Assembly (NCBI GenBank): GCA_036023115.1
Contig: JAYKKT010000059.1
Span: 8,522,001-8,586,000 of the forward strand
Source of the DNA: Brasenia schreberi
Lineage: Eukaryota; Streptophyta; Magnoliopsida; Nymphaeales; Cabombaceae
Direction: 5' to 3'
DNA length: 64,000 nucleotides
Shown: piece by piece, positions 1-11,050 of the stretch
Layout: each line of letters begins with the position of its first letter
How positions within the stretch are numbered: position 1 is the first letter of the stretch
The notes under the pieces: model-generated
Told to the model about the DNA's origin: nothing
Databases searched by the model: none
The model's input: only the letters and a program-made list of their open reading frames with translations
Position numbers and translations under genes: made by a program

Positions 1-2405
1 ATTTTTCCTCATTTTATCTTCTATGGGTGCTACTCCCAATTTGTTTTTAATTGCCCAACACTGAAAACCATAAAATATAACAGGTCTAATTGTTGTTCTA
101 TAATATTTACCTTCCAACTTTAATGGTATCTTCTTATCACATGGAATACCATATGCCCCTCTCTATTTTAACTAACCGGCATTAATTTTATGCATAACAT
201 CTCCATTAATTTTTTTATCACTATCAAGTTAATGAGCCATACTATGAAATTGTGGGAAAGAATTATCGAACGTAGGTTAAGACAAGTAGTACAATAGAGA
301 ACCAATTTGGATTCATGACAGGCAGATCTACTGTTGAAATGATTCACCTTTTGAGACGTCTTATGGAACATTTTAGAGCAAAAAAGAAAGACCTTCACAT
401 GATATTTATTGATCTAGAAAAAGCTTATGATAAGGTACCGAGAGAGGTTCTTTAGAGAACTTTGGAAAAAAGAGGTATCCCATTGACATACATTAACCTT
501 ATAAGAGACATGTATGATGGTGCAAAAACATGTGTGAGGACTCATGAAGGATGACAAACTTCTTTGAAGTTAATATTGGGTTACATCAAGGATCAACTTT
601 AAGTCCACACTTATTTATAATGGTGATTGATGAGTTAACAAAACATATTCAAGATGAAGTACCTTGGTGTATGTTATTTGCAAATGACATTGTATTAGTG
701 GAGGAGTCTAAGGAAAAAGTTAATAGAAAATTGGAACTATGGAGAGAAACATTAGAAAGCAATAGCCTCCGACTTAGTAGAACAAAGACAGAATATATGG
801 AATGTAAGTTTGATCATTTGGTTACTTCAGTGGACAGAGAAATTAAAATTGGCACACATTACATCCCCCAAAAGGAAAGTTTTAAATACCTAGAGTCAAT
901 TTTTCAGAGTGATAGGAAGAATTGATGGAGATGGTACGCATAGAATTAATGCTGGTTGGTTAAAATGGAGAGGACCATAAGGTATTCTTTGTGATAAGAA
1001 GATATCATTAAAGTTAAAAGGTAAATATTATAGAGCAGCAATTAGGCCTGCCATGTTTTATGGTTCTGAGTGTTGGGCAGTTAATCATCAGCATGTACAA
1101 AAGATGTCTCTGACAGAAATGAAGATGTTGAGATGGATGAGAGGTCATACTAGAAAAAGACCGTATACATAATGAGGTTATTAGAAACAAATTAGGAGTG
1201 ACACCAATAGAGGATAAAATGAGAGAATATCATTTAAGATGGTTTAGACATATAGAAAGAAGATCAAAAGAAGAACCTGGAAGAAGGTTAGAAAAACTAA
1301 ATTTGGAAAGTATTAAAAGAGGTAGAGGACGACCACAAAAGTGCTGGAAAGAAACAATAAAGAATGATCTAGGTTATTGTGAGTTAACTGCTAACATGGC
1401 ACACGATAGGGATCTGTGGAAACAAAGAATCCATGTAGCTGACCCCGTCTAGTATGGAAAAAGGCTTAGTTGTTGTCGTTGTTTAAAAATTTGACCCTAG
1501 GTATTTAAAACTTTCCTTGTGAGGGATGCAATGTGTGTCAATCTTAATTTTTATCCTCTAAAGTACCCAAACGGTCAAACTTATATTCCATATATTTTGC
1601 CTTTATTCTACTAAATCGAAAGCATTTACTTTCTAATGTTTTTCTCCATAGTCCCAATTTCCTATTAACTTTTTCTTTAGAGTCATCCACTAACACAATG
1701 TCATCTGCATCTGCAAATAACATACACCAAGGTACTTTATCTTGAATATGTTTGATTAACTCATCAATGACCAATATAAAAAATATGGACTTAATAGTTG
1801 ATCCCAAATGTCCTTTGTTAGTCCTCACACATGTTTTTGCACCATCGTACATGTCTCTTATAAGATTTATGTATGTCAATGGGATTCCTCTCTTTTCTAA
1901 GGTTTTCCAAAGAATATCTCTTGGCACCCTATCATAAGCTTTTTCTAAATCAATAAATATCATGTGAAGATTTTTTTTTTGCTCTAAAATATTTAATAAG
2001 ACATCTCAATAAGTGAATCAGTTTAATAGTAGATCTACCGAGCGTGAATCTAAATTGGTTCCTTGTTGTACTCGATATTTCTCTTAACCTATGTTCGATA
2101 ATTCTTTCCCATAATTTCATAGTATGGCTCATTAACTTGATACCTTGATAATTCACGCAATTCTTAATGTTTCTATTGTTCTTATATATGGGTATGAGTG
2201 TACTCGCTCTCCATTCCTCGGGCATCATCTTTTGGGTTCTTCATATTTCATTAAATAGTCTTGTGAGTCAAGTAAACCCAATCTCTCTTAGGATTTTCCA
2301 TAATTCTATAGGAATATTGCTTAGTCATAAGGATTTACCAACCTTCATATATTTAATAGCTTCTTTGACTTCATTCTTTAAAAAAAGGTATGTGGTAATT
2401 GAAAT
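1..2405 (-). mobile_element. RTE-type LINE, outer copy, interrupted
   Basis: A minus-strand RTE non-LTR retrotransposon in two pieces, 1-228 and 1484-2405. The left piece is the end of the reverse transcriptase ORF. The right piece covers the reverse transcriptase core, with the FADD-type active-site region altered (reads LFADADD) and the conserved [11 protein letters not shown] and [15 protein letters not shown] motifs. Read on the minus strand, the pieces join at the same point of the family sequence, so the plus-strand RTE at 229-1483 sits inside it. Several stops and frameshifts make it a dead copy. The 5' endonuclease part is missing. Confidence 0.8.
229..1483 (+). mobile_element. RTE-type LINE nested in an older RTE
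   Basis: A 5'-truncated RTE copy running from the middle of the reverse transcriptase ORF to the family 3' end, where a CTAGTATGG...GGCTTAGTTG block is followed by a TTG-rich tail. Open stretches at 551-925 and 1198-1452 encode the palm (LFANDIVL in place of the usual FADD) and the C-terminal [18 protein letters not shown] and RIHVADPV motifs. Stops and indels separate them. No clear target-site duplication was found at its ends. Confidence 0.8.
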
Positions 2406-2502
2406 TATTGGACCATGGCTAAAACCTTGAGAAACTAAAATTACAATATGTACTTGTGTGTCTGTGCATGTGGGTAACCGTCATTTCTCTTCCTCCCTGC
2501 AG

Positions 2503-2628
2503 GATACCAAAAAGGAAGTCAAAGTTGAACCACCGAAAGAACCAAAGTTTCAAGCATTCACTGGCAAGTACTCATTAAGGGGCATTGTGCAGTGTACAGA
2601 AAACTCCCTTTTGCCTTATAGGAGCTGA
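2503..2628 (+). CDS. UFD1: UFD1 terminal coding exon (partial gene)
   Basis: UFD1 works with NPL4 and the CDC48 ATPase to extract ubiquitinated proteins, for example in ER-associated degradation. Only the last coding exon lies in the window. A pyrimidine-rich tract ending in CTGCAG precedes it. It reads DTKKEV..., then the conserved plant C-terminal motif KFQAFTG-K-YSLRG. Two oddities: the family motif normally has two lysines (GKKYSLRG) and ends at the final glycine, whereas here one lysine codon is absent and the frame runs on 14 residues to TGA at 2626-2628. The rest of the gene would lie to the left, so the RTE nest at 1-2405 may be in its last intron. It could be the end of a functional gene with an altered tail or a pseudogene remnant. 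Confidence 0.65.
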   Translation, partial: DTKKEVKVEPPKEPKFQAFTGKYSLRGIVQCTENSLLPYRS

Positions 2629-3839
2629 AAAAGTACTTACAAATTGATTCATCATGGGGATCAATTCCCTGTAAGTTGGTTCTTAGTTCTCATCTTTGTG
2701 GCTGTTTCTTTTAGTCAGCGTACAGATTGATGCCATGGTAAAATATTGGTCAAATATTTATGAGAAATGGTATCATCATACAATATAATCTTGAATATAT
2801 ACTTTTTCTTTTCTTTTTTGTGGTTTTCTTGAATCTTTTAGATCATGTTACAACGGTTTTTGTCAATGCAGAATGTTAATTTGATGTTAAATCCTGGTAT
2901 ATTGTATAAGGTTTGAATTATCATCTGAGAGGGGTATAATTCTTCAACAAGTATCCTTAGATGGTTTCTCGCATATATTATATTGTGATGCATTTCCAAC
3001 ATAATTATATCTTGACACGAAACTCGTGAAGGTTTTCTCGGATTGAAGAGTTTGTCTGTTCATAGATGCTGCCTCAATCTGTTTTTGTACAACAAATTTG
3101 GCGAAAACTTTTCCGGATAGATCCTTCCCTTTTTGGCAGAGATCTTGGCTTAGATCAAATCCGGGCCATCCAAATAGATGGATTCAGCCTAGGTTACTGA
3201 AGATCCACCACTATTAGACAGTCAAAATCCAGTTGGGGATTCCTTTCGACAATTCCATATGAAAAGATTGCCTGAAAAGAAAATACACCCTTTTTTTCTG
3301 AAGAGGGTGGTTTCTGAAATTGAACATGCTGAACCCATTCATGAGGTCAGTTTTGCTGCCTAGATGTCTGAATTATGAGCTAAATCTTGCAATTGAGAGG
3401 GAGGACGCTATCCAACGTTAGGTCAATTTCGCGCATGTATTGATCGCTATACGCAGAAAGTTTTCCTTACTAGGCTGACCTTGAATAAGCAAGACAACCA
3501 AATATCTCCCTTAGAGAAGTAGGATAAGCAAAGCAGCTGACTTGTAGGGTATGATTCCACAAACCAGGAGGTTCATTTTCGGAGAGAATGATCATTGTTT
3601 TAGCTTTGGTTACCTTTTGTCTTGAAGCTGCACAAAGTCGCTCTAAACTAAGCAAATCTCTGGCGTCCAAGCTACAAACTTCCCTCCAAATAGAAGCACA
3701 TCGTCCGCGAAGTTGGTGATCGGCCCCTCACACAGATGGGCTTCCATCTGCCCCATGAGATGCTAACAAGATGTCCCATTTAGTTGGCGGTATAAACAAA
3801 TAGGCAATTAAGAATACAAAGGACACCTAACTTTGATGG
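2629..3839. other. Anonymous sequence downstream of UFD1
   Basis: Probable 3'UTR and flank of UFD1, then sequence with no recognisable coding or repeat homology. A GTAAGTTGG donor-like string at about 2670 could start a 3'UTR intron. Nothing else could be supported. Confidence 0.4.
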
Positions 3840-4215
3840 TAGACATGGCTTCCTAACTCGCCCAGCAGTTTCAACCGGAATCCAACCGTCTGAATCCGAA
3901 AGTGGTGAAACCGGAACCGTCCTAGGATCAAGGACCATTCGGTTCAATTCCGTTTTCACCTTTTATAAAATTGGAACTAAAACCAAACCGGAACATGCGG
4001 TTCCAAACTGATGGTTTCAGTTTTTCTTTAAAGTTTTTCTATGTTTTTTAATTTTTTAATAAATTATTGATTGCAGCCGGTTCTGGACTCAAACTGGAAT
4101 CACTCTGGAACCGACAATTCTGGAACTGGAACCTGCCCCGAACCGGTTTGGTTACTATTCTAAATTCTGGGCTAATCGGACGTCCACTTGTGGTTATGGT
4201 CGCCAAATAGTGAGT
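3840..4215. repeat. AACCGG/GGTTCC-rich repeat
   Basis: Dense short motifs of the AACCGGAACC and GGTTCCGG type on both strands, flanking an AT-rich core at about 4020-4070. This layout resembles the subterminal regions of non-autonomous hAT-like elements. No unambiguous terminal inverted repeat or target duplication was found, so the class is a guess. Confidence 0.35.
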
Positions 4216-4707
4216 TGGTAACTCGATATTGAGAAACTGACTTTTAACAAGCCACACTTATTCCATCGTGAATAAGCTAACCACCACCATAAGCTCGTAT
4301 AGCGTCCTAAAAGACTCTCTTAGTTGCACGTTTGTAACAACAATATGCTAGATTCAATAGTACGTTGAATTATAAGTTGATGAGTTTCAATAGCTCACGT
4401 TTTAGTTAATAGCAAATAAATGTCATTACTGTGATTCAATAAATAGTTTTGGATTGGGGTTAGATATATTTCCAAATTATGTAAGCGTTTAACGAGCTGC
4501 CATCTAAGTTAGGTGGATGAGCAACCTAAGGAGCATAGTTCGAACCGTAGGGGGAGTATCAATGACAATAAGAGAAAAACGTTAGCGTTGGAGAGAGAGA
4601 GAGATTTTCATATTCACACATCCAAGCTTAAACTCTTTTTCTGGTTGAAACCCATATAGAATAGAAGCAAGTGATGCTCAGTGGTTTTGACTGTGTCATT
4701 GATGACC

Positions 4708-4800
4708 CAGAGCATTATTAGCTCAACTGGCAGGTCGCTTCTGATGGGCAATTCGATTCCCAGGGGTGCGTAGGCTTTGGCCTCCCTACGTAACTCAAAA
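4708..4800 (+). repeat. tRNA-like SINE candidate
   Basis: An A-box-like TAGCTCAACTGG at 4719-4730 and a B-box-like ATTCGATTCC at 4751-4760 lie in the order of a Pol III internal promoter. The interval is shorter than in a true tRNA and no cloverleaf forms by eye. Best read as a tRNA-derived SINE remnant. Confidence 0.35.
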
Positions 4801-4927
4801 ACAAAGAAGTCATTGATGAGATTGCCGCCTGTCTCTGTGTTGATTCATCAAACAATTAATCAGCGACATCAAATAGAAAGATTATAAAGCTTGCATGAAT
4901 GAATTAAGTTTGTTCCTTTTTTCTATT

Positions 4928-5030
4928 GCGACGGGATGCTGAAGCCAGGTATGCACACCACGGGAATCGAATTCAAAGCCTTCATCATGTGAGTCAGGAG
5001 CCTCCAGGTGAGCTAACCGTGTGAACGAAA
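4928..5030 (-). repeat. tRNA-like SINE candidate, inverted
   Basis: On the minus strand an A-box-like TAGCTCACCTGG (5004-5015) is followed by a B-box-like ATTCGATTCC (4963-4972). It faces the similar unit at 4708-4800. The shared boxes suggest the same SINE family in opposite orientation. Confidence 0.35.
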
Positions 5031-5822
5031 TTAAGTTTTTGAATTAGCCACCCACTTGCTCTGATTAAGAACTCTGAGCAGAAGCACCCACTAAGGAATA
5101 AAGGCATTGTCTATTTGTCCTTGGATCCTACGAAGAGTTTGAAACAATGGAATGACAATTTAATTACTAGCAGATCAATTTACGCCAGTCTCTGACATGG
5201 AACTCTCTCTGCATCCATTTTGAGCCCTCTAGATTATCGCTGCAGGGGATGCCCCAATGCCAATTTACAAGCCTTAGAATGAACTCTTCTCATTTATCCA
5301 TTGCTCAAGGCCAGAAATGGAAAGCTGAAACGTCCAACATAGGTGATCTGAAAGAAGCAAAAAGATAGAAACGTAGGAAAACCAATTGGGGACCAAGAAA
5401 AGAGATTCAATGCCAAATAGAGATTATAGGTGGACCGATATTTATTGATAGACATGCACACTTGCAATGGGGCCACCATCATACCACATCTACACATACG
5501 TCAAGAGGCGAGATCAAAGAACGTTAATATATATATATATTTCTAACAGTGGGAAGCTGAAGCCGAAAACACACAAACATGCACCCCCTAAGAATCGAAC
5601 TCACCACGCAAATGGGCATCACAGAGTCTATCATCCTTCCTTCGACAGCACCATTTGGGTACTGAAGGAAGCAGCGACGGCAGTGAACTCCTTGTTCACT
5701 CAGTCAAAACACCAGCCAACAGCATTCCTCTCAGTTTGACGTCTATGTTGCACGCCTCTCTGTATTTCATCCCTCACCCGTGGAACGCCTAGCTCTCACT
5801 CTCTAGCTGGCGCTCGATTACT
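5031..5822. other. Anonymous intergenic sequence
   Basis: No gene seen. A further B-box-like string (reverse complement of AATCGAACTC) at about 5592 may be another SINE scrap. Confidence 0.3.
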
Positions 5823-5825
5823 CAA

Positions 5826-5896
5826 AATGTGCGTACGCGATCGAGAAAGGTCGAACCGGATGACAGCAGCTTGAAGTCGCGGGCAGAAGTTTGATC
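5826..5896 (-). repeat. Copia 3' LTR remnant (putative)
   Basis: Roughly three-quarters identical by eye to 10976-11047 (shared core GATGACAG-AGCTTGAAGTC). Placed at the downstream edge of the minus-strand Copia body. Confidence 0.45.
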
Positions 5897-6199
5897 TGTT
5901 TAATATTCTAATTTTGACGTATGCATGTTTTTTGGTTTAGGCTCTCCTTTTATACTTTTCCTTATCTACTTTTAACAAAGGGTTTTGTTTTTCATATAAA
6001 ATTCTTTTTTTAAATTCGTGAAAGAGGTCCTTCTTTATAGATTTCAAGAGTAATCACTTATACCTCACATCTCTCACTTAGCCACTTGTTAAATTGTTAA
6101 ATAATAATACACCGGTTTTACCTCTCACATATTGGAGATTTCACAAGTTGTATCATTGAATATGTTTTTCATGGATAACAATTATTACCATGTATTTCT

Positions 6200-9100
6200 A
6201 CCATAAGACTCTCTAGACATATCTCAGTCTCATTTGTGAAACATGCTTTGTAAAAAGATCTTCTAAAGTGCCTTTAGTTAAGGGGTCATCTAACATATCA
6301 TTAGTTTACATATATGATATAGATATCTCATTTTTCTTAGGCATATCATGAACATAGTGGCATTTTACAATTATATGCTTGCTTTTAAAGCTATTAGCTC
6401 CACTCTTAATAAGAGAGATCGTTGCATTGTTGTCACAATAACAATGAGCTCATTGGCTATATCCATTTTCAAATCACCTATGAAGCGACTTATCTAAACG
6501 ACACTAGTTACAATCATACTACAAACAACGTACCTAACTTCTTATATATGTAATGCTACATAACCTTGTTTCTTAAAAGCCCAAGAAACACTACCTCTAA
6601 ATAAAAATATTTGATCGGAGGTTGATTTGATGTCATCTTTGCTCCCAATAAAATTAGCATATGATTATCCTATCACTTTTAGTTCATTTACTTGAAAATA
6701 CAGTTTTAATTCTTTTTGTTCCTTTAAGATATCTCAAAATCCTTGGCTTTGATATCCCTTATAACTTTTAGGATATGTAATAAAAATGAATCTCAATGAC
6801 CTACTGTCTACTTTATCACTAAATTAATTAAGGATTTTCACATGTGCGATAAATCTACACCTCCTAAGATGACTCATGTATGGTTTTCTTTCAAGCCACA
6901 TCTCATGTAATCGATAGAATACAACTTTATAAGGTACTCGATTTAGTATATATATGATTGTAGATACTACTCCCCAAAACAAGAATGAGAACAAGGAAGG
7001 CATTTAAAATTGTAAAAATTATTGAGGTACCAAGTTAATGAGTTATCCTATGAAATTATGGGAAAGAATTATTGAATATAGGTCAAGAAAAGTATTGAAT
7101 ACAATAGAGTGCCAATTCATATTCTCAGTAGATCTACTATTGAACTGATTCACCAAATGATGCGTCTTATGAAACATTTTAGAGTAAAAAAGAAGAACCT
7201 TCACTTCACATGATATTTATTGATCTAGAAAAAGCTTATCATAGGGTGCAAGAGATATTCTTTGGAGAACCTTGGAAAAGAGAGGTATCCCATTGACATA
7301 TATAAATCTTATAAGATACATGTACGATAGCGCAAAAACTTGTGTGAGGACTCGTGGAGGAATGACAAATTCCTTTGAAGTTAATATTGGGTTACATGAT
7401 AGATCAACTTTAAGTCCATATTTATTTATCTTGGTCATTGATGAGTTAACAAAACATATTCAAGATGAAGTACCTTGGTGTATGTTAGTTGCAAATGACG
7501 TTGTTGTAGTAGATGAGTCTAAGGAAAAAGTTAATAGGAAATTGGAACTATATAGAGAAATACTAGAAAGTAAAGGCTTCTGACTTAGTAAAACAAAGAC
7601 AGAATATATGTAATGTAAGTTTGATCATTTTGGTATTTCAGAGGAGATATAAATTAAGATTGACATACATTACATCCCTCATAAGGAAGTTTTAAATACC
7701 TAAAGTCAAATTTGCAAAGTGATGGAAAAAACAATGGAGAAGTTATGTATAGAGTTAATATCGGTTGGTTAAAATAGAGAGGGACATCATGTATTCTATG
7801 TGATAAAAGGATACTATTAAAATTGAAAGATAAATATTATAGAACAACAATTAGACCTACTCCTTAGTAGAAAAACATTGATTAGCATGAGTTAGTAATA
7901 TTTAACAAGGTCATGTTGTATCTTTATGCTAGACCATTTTGTTGAGGTGTCCTAAGCATGATATTTTATTTAAAAATACCAAAGTCTTTACAATATTCTA
8001 AAATTGTTATAGAAGTATATTTACTACCTCGGTTAAACCTTAAGATTTTGATTGTTTGGCCTAATTTGTTTTTCAGTTTCCTACTTATATTTTTAAATAT
8101 TTTAAGTCCTTGAGATTTATGTCAAGAGATATAAGTATGCATATCTCGAATAATCATCGATAAAGGTTATGACATAAACCCTATCATGATGTAATCTCAT
8201 CGTAAAGAGTGTACATAAATATGTGTGAATGATTTCTAACAATGTTATTGTCTTAATTATTTTTTTGGAAAAAAAATTCTAATAATTTTTTAGAAAAAGA
8301 TTCGAATAATTTTTTCTTGTATAAAGGCTTCACACTTATTAAAGGTGTTTTCATGAAACTGAGATAATAAGTCAAAGTTGACTAATTTTCTCAACTTTTT
8401 CAAACTTATATGCCTTAAGTGTTTATGTCATACATTTAATTAAATAGTAAAGGCACAATCAATATTAAGATATGAAGATAATGCTTCATTAACATTCAGT
8501 TTAAATAATCCTTGTTGAGAATAAAAAATACTAGAAAAAATTATCCTATCATGTTTTCTCACATTTACTTTTTCAGGTATAAATTTGTCCTCAAACCATT
8601 TCTTTACTAAGGCAGACACATATACCAAATTTTGACTAATAGATGACACAATTAATACACCATTGAATATAACTGGAATGCCTCTTATAACAATCTTAAA
8701 GGATTCAATCCTTAATAACATCAACAAAAGAATTTTTTCTCATATACACATGATATTTTCGAGCCTTGTATTCCTTCGTCCATAGTTCCCTCCTTCCGTT
8801 TTTAGATATATTGGATAGCTCTAGAATCTATTCACCGGCTAATCACATGGCAATCCATATATAAACATTCATAAATAACAGAGATAATATCTTGCTTCCC
8901 CTTTAGGCCACCCTGTTGAGAGTTGTCTTTATTTTTCTTGAAGTTGCAACAATTTCTTTTCAGGTACTCAATCTTTTCACAGTTGAAGCACTTTATTCGA
9001 AAAATAAATCCCTATGATTTCTTAAAATTTCGATCATCATTTTTATTATATTTGTCAAAATTTTTATTTGGTTTCTTTTTATTGTGGTTGGTTTTCTAGC

Positions 9101-9750
9101 TAGATCCTAAATCAACCTAGGTTAAGAGCAGTTTATCCTTTCTATTTTTATTCATATGCTCTTCCTCAATAGCAAGTTTCAGAGGGGGGTCAGAAAGAGA
9201 GAAGTCATGTCCCAACCTAGGAGTTGTGGTTACAATGTTCCACGAGGCAGGTAAGTTATTTTGGATTATTGAAATCTGCATCGCAAGTAGAGATTATAGA
9301 ATTATCTACTGCTAAATCTCTAGCCATAACCAACATTTGATTTACATGTTCAATCATATTATCTACTTCTTTTATTTTATGTGAATTACATTTCTAAAGG
9401 AGTAATTGAACATGTATCTTTCTAGTTGTATCATATTTAATTGTTATGAATTTAAACAATTCTTTTACAATTTTGCATTCCTCAAATACCCTAAGAAGAT
9501 CATTCTTCATATAGTTGAGCACGATAGTTCTGGCTAAAGTTCATAATTGACCAAGGTTAAATATTTTTTTTAACCTCATTGATTGCTTGTTCTTTAGGAG
9601 GGATTATTGTTTCTCTCAAAATATAATCCACAACATCTAATGTCAAGGCCAAAGGAATCCTATGTATTTATTTTTGAAAATTGAGGCCATTCAATTTTTC
9701 AGTTTTTGCCAATTCAAATACGCAAATTCTAGCGATCATTTTTATAAATT
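6200..9750 (-). pseudogene. Copia gag-pol remnant
   Basis: Read on the minus strand. The gag start near 9745 has EKLNG-NF and LALTLDVVDYI-like text. A zinc knuckle with the histidine replaced by tyrosine (CFNCEKIEYLKRNC) lies at about 8950-8990. The pre-integrase stretch GLFKLNV is in the frame at 8440-8727. The integrase core has FIDDYSRYAYLYLL near 8170 and TPQQNGL near 7930. The integrase end has ILNRVPYKVV near 6930. The RNase H domain carries DIKSTSDQIFLFRG near 6610 and KHIIVKCHYVHDMPK near 6350. Many stops and frameshifts are present, and no catalytic reverse transcriptase is left. Confidence 0.7.
7005..7864 (+). mobile_element. RTE fragment inside Copia
   Basis: A plus-strand RTE reverse transcriptase fragment truncated at both ends. 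The open part at 7272-7583 encodes [18 protein letters not shown] and the palm with VANDVVVV in place of the FADD box. It separates the Copia integrase core from the integrase C-terminus. No TTG tail and no target duplication were seen. Confidence 0.7.
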
Positions 9751-10975
9751 TGACAAACTAGATAAAAAGATGATCTTTAAATTTTAAGTAAAAAGCCATA
9801 AACAGGTAAAGCAAAATTAGATAACAACATGAAAATATGCAATAGACACTATTCAATAGCCAACCACCTAATAGCAATATTAATAAATAATATCTACTAT
9901 CATGCAAAACATCATAAGCACCTAAATGCAATTTTGGAAACATTTGAGATATTAATCAGAAAATACTAATAAGTAACAAGACTATGTTATTTTTTGCAAA
10001 AGATTAAAGGCAAAACAATAAAGTAGTCACACAACTATTTTATAATTTCAACATTTGTTGAGGGACATAACAGTAAAAATAGTCCCTAGGTATTACTATA
10101 AATCAACTAAACAATTATGGAAAGTATTGTAAATTTGTCCAGTGTTTTTTATAATTTTTATAAATATTCATGAGCAACAAAGTAATTTTATCAATTGACC
10201 TAATCATGAATTTAAGAAACAGCTAGGGACAAAAGTGTAATATAACCCTTAAATCAAACTTTGTAAATTTTGAGATGTACAAGGGAAAGACTATAATTGC
10301 ACATAGTAGGTATGCCCATTATTTCTAATAGATACTAAAGGTCAAATATGTAAATTACAAAGTGCAAGGATATTAGAGACTTTTAATATTAAATATCTGG
10401 ACATCCATAATTTACATAGTGTCAAACTATAATATTATCAGACGACAAGGGCACAACGGACTTTGAACTTGAAAATATCTTGATTAAATGGTAATTTCAA
10501 CTTATGTGAGATTACAATGTTTCATATTTCCAAGGTCATAATGGACTTTTCATTATGTTGCCTGAAAATCCGTCGACAGGAGTGGTTTTGCATGAAATTG
10601 TGGTTTCCAACAGAGGCTCTTGTTGGTCGTTTCACTCAAGAAAACATAGGAACAAAGAAGATGGAAGTCTTGTGTTTTGGTTGTTGTTTTCTTTGACTGA
10701 CTTTGTTCTCTTGTTATATTATTTGTTCCTTTTTTTGAAAAAACAAGAACAATCACTTAATTATTAATTAGAGGTTGAATTCCTTTGATATGACGAATAA
10801 AGGTCTTCTCTCTCATAGCCTTAGAAGAAAAAGCTCGATAAGCTAAGTTCTTGTTTCTTTTCTTCTTTCTCCTTTCTCTTTTTTCTAATATCTTTTCTCC
10901 GTTAAGCAAATATGTACTTGATTTATCAAAGGAGGATCAACAATATCTCAAATTGGAGGGACTGATACCAGTATT

Positions 10976-11047
10976 GAAATGTGTATAGGCAATCGAGAGA
11001 GGTTGAATTGGATGACAGTAGCTTGAAGTCACTAGCAGAAGTATGAT
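10976..11047 (-). repeat. Copia 5' LTR remnant (putative)
   Basis: Partner of 5826-5896. It abuts a degenerate primer-binding-site complement (CTGATACCA), the expected order for the 5' LTR of a minus-strand Copia element. Similarity fades beyond the shared segment. Confidence 0.45.
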
Positions 11048-11050
11048 CTA

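Larger units (their letters stand above)
5823..11050 (-). mobile_element. Decayed Copia LTR retrotransposon
   Basis: A minus-strand Ty1/Copia element with recognisable gag, integrase and RNase H remnants in the expected order, broken by an RTE at 7005-7864. The outer limits are set by two similar segments of about 70 bp (5826-5896 and 10976-11047), read as LTR remnants. A degenerate primer-binding-site complement (CTGATACCA, about 10964-10972) lies just inside the right one. Most of the reverse transcriptase between integrase and RNase H is deleted. Confidence 0.6.

Noticed and set aside
4710..4800. A genuine tRNA gene
   Set aside because: A- and B-box-like strings are present but no acceptor stem or anticodon arm can be drawn, and the spacing is too short.
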